Assembly: GCF_003598715.1 (NCBI RefSeq)
Contig: NZ_QZFU01000045.1
Span: 62,001-126,000, forward strand
Length of the DNA: 64,000 nt
Reading direction: 5' to 3'
Source of the DNA: Nocardia panacis
GTDB lineage: Bacteria > Actinomycetota > Actinomycetes > Mycobacteriales > Mycobacteriaceae
Of this stretch, positions 61,033 to 64,000 are shown in pieces. The number at the start of each line of letters is the position of its first letter. Position 1 is the first letter of the stretch. The notes under the pieces were generated by a model. The model had not been told where the DNA came from. It ran no database searches and saw only the letters and a program-made list of their open reading frames with translations. The position numbers were made by a program, and so were the translations under genes.

Positions 61033-62646
61033 TCAGCGCCCGCTCAGCCAGGTGTCGAAGAACTGCAATCGGGCCGAGGCCTCGAATCGGATCTCGTGCG
61101 CGGCCGGTCCCGCCCCGATGGCCTGGGACAACTCCACGGTCGGAATCCACAGTCCGCCGTCGAGCAGGCGTTGCTGGGCGGTGCGGACCAGCGCGGTGCG
61201 CGCGGCCGGATCCACCGCGCTCAACTGCCCGTCGAGCAGGTCGTCCAGTGCCGGGATTCGCTCGCGCACATTGAGATTGCGGGTGTCGACGCCGAAGGAG
61301 GCGCGCAGGATATCCCCGTCGGCGCGGGTGGAGTTGTAGTAGACGGAGTCGAAATCCTTGCTGTTCTGGCGCGCCGTTTGCTCGGGCGTGGACACCAGAT
61401 CCAGATTCATTTCCACCCCGACCTGCCGCAACTGCTGCTGCATCAGCTCGATAATGGCCTGGTTCCCGGCGAAGACCTGGCTGAACATCACCGAGAACGA
61501 CAGCCGGGCACCCTCTTTGCCGCGGATGCCGTCCCGTCCCGGCACCCAGCCCGCCTGATCGAGGATCGCGCGCGCCTTGGCCGGGTCGTAGGTCAGGCGC
61601 GCGGACAGATCCTGGTAGCCGGGCGTGCTGCTCGCGAGCACACTGGTCGCCGGTTTGAACTGCGGCCCGAGGACGGTGTCCACCAACTGTTTCCGGTCGA
61701 TCGCAGGCAGCAGGGCCTGTCGCACCGCCGGGTCGCGCAGCGGTCCCCTGGTGAGGTTCGGCTGGAAGCCGAAGGGCACACCGGGATTGGCGGCCGTGAG
61801 CACCCGCCCACCCGCCGCCTCCAGTTGTGGCGCGTCCTGGGGCAGGGCGTCGCTGATGGCGTCGAGTTGGCCGGAGGCGACGCTGCCCGCGCGCACCCCG
61901 GATTCGGGGACAACGGTGAACTCGATCCGATCCAGATACGCCTCCCCGCGATGGCCGAAAACGGCCGAGCCCCAGTGGTATCCGGCGCGTTTCGCCAATG
62001 TCGCGGAACTGTCCTGCCGATAGGCGGCATAGGTGAACGGTCCGCTGCCGATATTGTCGCCGAGGCAGCGTTGCTCGGCCGGTTTCGCGGTGGTGACATC
62101 GGCGAGTATGCCCAGCTGTGGTGTCGAGGTCGCCTGGAGGAATTGCGCGTTCGGTCGGTCGAAGCGCACCACAGCGGTCAATCGATCCACCACGGTGGTG
62201 CCCGCGTAGCCGGTGAGGTAGCTCGTCGGGAGCGCCGCCTTGACCCCGCCCAGGCGCACCACCGAATCCAAGGTGTTGCGCACCGATTCGGCGGTCAGCG
62301 GGGTGCCGTCGCTGAAGGTGACACCGTCGACCAGATGGAAGGTGAATTCCCGTGCGTCGGGGCCGATCTCCCAGCGCTGCGCGAGCCACGGCCGCAGTTC
62401 GCCGGTCGTCGGATCCTGATCGGTGAGCGAATCCACGATCTGCCGTACGACATATACCGTCTGATTGGTCCCGGCCTGGGCCGGATCGGAGCAGGTCGGA
62501 GCCTGCGACAGTCCGTAGCGTAGGGTGCCGCCGGGCCGGGGCGGTCCGGTCTCGGCATCCGGTGTCGAAGCGACGCTGCCGCATCCGGTCAGCACGGTCG
62601 CCGCCACTGCCGCCACTGCTGCGAGGCGATATCGAATGCGAATCAC
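61033..62646 (-). CDS. ABC transporter substrate-binding lipoprotein (SBP family 5)
   Basis: A 537-residue extracytoplasmic binding protein. The signal peptide ends in VLTGCGS, a lipobox with Cys near 22, so it is membrane-tethered. QAPTCSDPAQAGTNQTVYVVRQIVDSLT and the FHLVDGVTFSDGTPLTAESV motif are family 5 signatures, and YDPAKARAILDQAGW appears in the second lobe. It determines what the importer brings in; peptides, nickel, opines or other small molecules are all possible. Together with monooxygenases it suggests a sulfur- or carbon-scavenging role. Confidence 0.93.
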   Translation of the reverse strand: MIRIRYRLAAVAAVAATVLTGCGSVASTPDAETGPPRPGGTLRYGLSQAPTCSDPAQAGTNQTVYVVRQIVDSLTDQDPTTGELRPWLAQRWEIGPDAREFTFHLVDGVTFSDGTPLTAESVRNTLDSVVRLGGVKAALPTSYLTGYAGTTVVDRLTAVVRFDRPNAQFLQATSTPQLGILADVTTAKPAEQRCLGDNIGSGPFTYAAYRQDSSATLAKRAGYHWGSAVFGHRGEAYLDRIEFTVVPESGVRAGSVASGQLDAISDALPQDAPQLEAAGGRVLTAANPGVPFGFQPNLTRGPLRDPAVRQALLPAIDRKQLVDTVLGPQFKPATSVLASSTPGYQDLSARLTYDPAKARAILDQAGWVPGRDGIRGKEGARLSFSVMFSQVFAGNQAIIELMQQQLRQVGVEMNLDLVSTPEQTARQNSKDFDSVYYNSTRADGDILRASFGVDTRNLNVRERIPALDDLLDGQLSAVDPAARTALVRTAQQRLLDGGLWIPTVELSQAIGAGPAAHEIRFEASARLQFFDTWLSGR

Positions 62647-63746
62647 CGGGCGACCTCGGTCAATTGGGCGGAGCCTGCCGATTCGGCAACGGTCGGCTGA
62701 GCCGAGCCCGCGAGCGGCCTGCTGGGAATGCGGCGGCGCAGCTCGGGCGCCACCTCGGACTGGAACAACTCGAGGCTCTCGCGATACGGGGCATCGGGGC
62801 GACCGTCCCGCTCGGCGGACAGGTGGATGACCTCGTGCCCGAACTGCTCGTGATAGCGGCCGACCTTGTCGATCACCTGCTCCGGACTACCCACCAATGC
62901 CGAACTGCGGGAAAGGAAATCCTCCAGCGACTCGAACACGATCGGCAGACCGTGCGCGCGGGCCAGCCCGGCGCGCGCCGCGAAGATCGGCTCGAATACC
63001 CGCCGCGCCTCCTGCGAGGTGCGAGCCACATGGAAACCCGCGGTGCCCGCGCCGACCAGCGCGTCGGCCGGGTCGTGGCCGTGGGCCGCCCACCGCTCCC
63101 GATAGTGCCGCACCAGTTCGGAATAGGGCTCGATCGGATTGGTGACATTGGCGGAGAACAGCGGATCACCGTGGCGCGCCGCCAATTCCACCGAATCCCG
63201 ACTCGTCGCGCTGCCGTGCCAGATCCGCACCCGTGCCTGCAGTGGGCGCGGCAAAGCCTTGGCCGCGCGCAGTTCCGGGCGGAACCGACCCGACCAGGTG
63301 ACTTCCTCGCTGTCCCACAGCCGCCGGAACAGCTCGTAGCCTTCGCGATTGCGGTCCCACTGATCCTCGGTGGTGACGTGGTAGAGCCGGGCCTGCGCCG
63401 CGCCATTGCCCTTGCCGATGATCAATTCCAGTCGACCGTCGGCGAGATTGTCCAGCGTCGAATAGTCCTCGAAGGCGCGCACCGGATCCAGCAGGCTCAG
63501 GGTGGTCACCGCCGTGAACAGCGTGACGCGCGCGGTGACGGCGGCCAGGTGCGCCAGCAGCACCGGCGGCGCGGCCGACAGGAACGGATCCTCGTGCCGC
63601 TCGCCGACGGCGAAGCCGTCATAGCCCAATTCCTCGGCCAGCCTTGCCTGTTCGACGACATCGCGGAATCGCTGCCTGGTCTCGGGCAGTGCGCCGGTGC
63701 TCGGATCGGGTACCCGCGTGACCAGGGTGAACAATAGGAATTTCAT
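62643..63746 (-). CDS. LLM-class flavin-dependent oxidoreductase (MsuE/luciferase-like)
   Basis: A 367-residue luciferase-like enzyme: ELGYDGFAVGERHEDPFLSAAPPVLLAHLAAVTARV, RAFEDYSTLDNLADGRLELIIGKGNG and EEVTWSGRFRPEL are typical of the group. The C-terminal tail repeats AGSAQ twice. The stop overlaps the binding-protein gene start (ATGA), and its own start overlaps the GNAT gene upstream. Confidence 0.88.
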   Translation of the reverse strand: MKFLLFTLVTRVPDPSTGALPETRQRFRDVVEQARLAEELGYDGFAVGERHEDPFLSAAPPVLLAHLAAVTARVTLFTAVTTLSLLDPVRAFEDYSTLDNLADGRLELIIGKGNGAAQARLYHVTTEDQWDRNREGYELFRRLWDSEEVTWSGRFRPELRAAKALPRPLQARVRIWHGSATSRDSVELAARHGDPLFSANVTNPIEPYSELVRHYRERWAAHGHDPADALVGAGTAGFHVARTSQEARRVFEPIFAARAGLARAHGLPIVFESLEDFLSRSSALVGSPEQVIDKVGRYHEQFGHEVIHLSAERDGRPDAPYRESLELFQSEVAPELRRRIPSRPLAGSAQPTVAESAGSAQLTEVAR

Positions 63747-64000
63747 GCGGCGGCCTTTACAGGTAGATATTTCTCGAACCGGTGCGGGCCGATCTCCTCG
63801 GCCGAGCGCTCGGCGTCGAACAGCGCGGTGTAGCCGCCCGCCAGATACAGGCCGACGGCCTCGGGTTGACGCGGCCCGGTGGTCAGGACGATGCGGCGGT
63901 AGCCGCGCCCGGCGATCTCGGCCTCCAGCCGCGCCAGCACGAAGCGACCCAGCCCACGCCTACGCCGTTCGCGCGCGGTCCAAATGCGCTTGAGCTCCGC
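63743..64000 (-). CDS. GNAT acetyltransferase (partial, cut by window end)
   Basis: The C-terminal 85 residues of a GNAT protein whose start lies beyond the window. RRRGLGRFVLARLEAEIAGRGYRRIVL is the acetyl-CoA binding region, and RQPEAVGLYLAGGYTALFD the C-terminal strand. It is the upstream gene of the operon visible here; its stop overlaps the start of the monooxygenase gene (ATGA), so it belongs to the same transcript. Confidence 0.8.
   Translation of the reverse strand, partial: AELKRIWTARERRRRGLGRFVLARLEAEIAGRGYRRIVLTTGPRQPEAVGLYLAGGYTALFDAERSAEEIGPHRFEKYLPVKAAA

Noticed and set aside
1..64000. tRNA, rRNA, CRISPR arrays, transposases or integrase sites
   Set aside because: None was seen on either strand. 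The accessory stretches lack recognisable mobile-element genes, so any transfer is inferred only from content and position.

Overview
The window is chromosomal DNA from a high-GC mycolic-acid actinobacterium. I judge it to be a Nocardia or close relative, because it carries the cytochrome bc1-aa3 supercomplex genes, PimB- and MptA-type lipoglycan mannosyltransferases, an F420-type nitroreductase and TANNNT-type leaderless promoters. Gene content matches, from memory, the M. tuberculosis H37Rv stretch Rv2172c to Rv2211c, with insertions, losses and one apparent inversion of the central block. No rRNA, tRNA, CRISPR array or transposase was seen.

Layout. 0.2-13.7 kb: GNAT enzyme, gcvT, ilvE, a metallo-hydrolase, a cobU-cobT-cobS cobalamin set, a DUF3043 membrane protein, a HesB/IscA protein, adenosine kinase, asnB, and ctaC-ctaF. 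13.9-22 kb: accessory stretch with an FAD oxidoreductase, an F420-type protein, a TetR/MFS efflux pair with a clear operator, a three-gene DUF262 / DUF3696-ATPase / unknown operon (candidate defence system) and a decayed aadA-like gene. 22-31 kb: minus-strand envelope block (acyltransferase, ROK kinase, DUF5304, ArsA ATPase, two SRPBCC proteins preceded by a small repeat-built ORF, PimB, a membrane metallopeptidase and two NlpC/P60 hydrolases). 31-39 kb: DEDDh-GIY-YIG nuclease, RAM-domain protein, trpD, ctaE and qcrCAB. 39.2-41.1 kb: AAA ATPase plus RloB, resembling the AbiL abortive-infection pair. 41.1-52.8 kb: RNase AS, aroG, pknL, its Rv2175c-type neighbour, a carotenoid/lipomannan operon (prenyl synthase, a crtI-derived small ORF, crtI, mptA, crtB) and a MetF-like reductase. 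52.8-64 kb: a tightly overlapped minus-strand operon of four luciferase-like flavin monooxygenases, DUF1684, a peptide-type ABC importer and a GNAT protein cut by the window end, probably for scavenging an organosulfur or similar small molecule.

How it works together. The ctaC/ctaF and ctaE-qcrCAB groups build the terminal respiratory supercomplex. cobUTS completes the lower-ligand loop of cobalamin. PimB, MptA, the acyltransferase, the peptidase, the two NlpC/P60 proteins and PknL serve the cell envelope. The two candidate defence modules and the antibiotic-resistance relic sit at or near the two apparent edges of the inverted block. Many core genes lack a Shine-Dalgarno sequence and instead have a TANNNT -10 box six or seven bases before the start codon, which points to leaderless transcripts.
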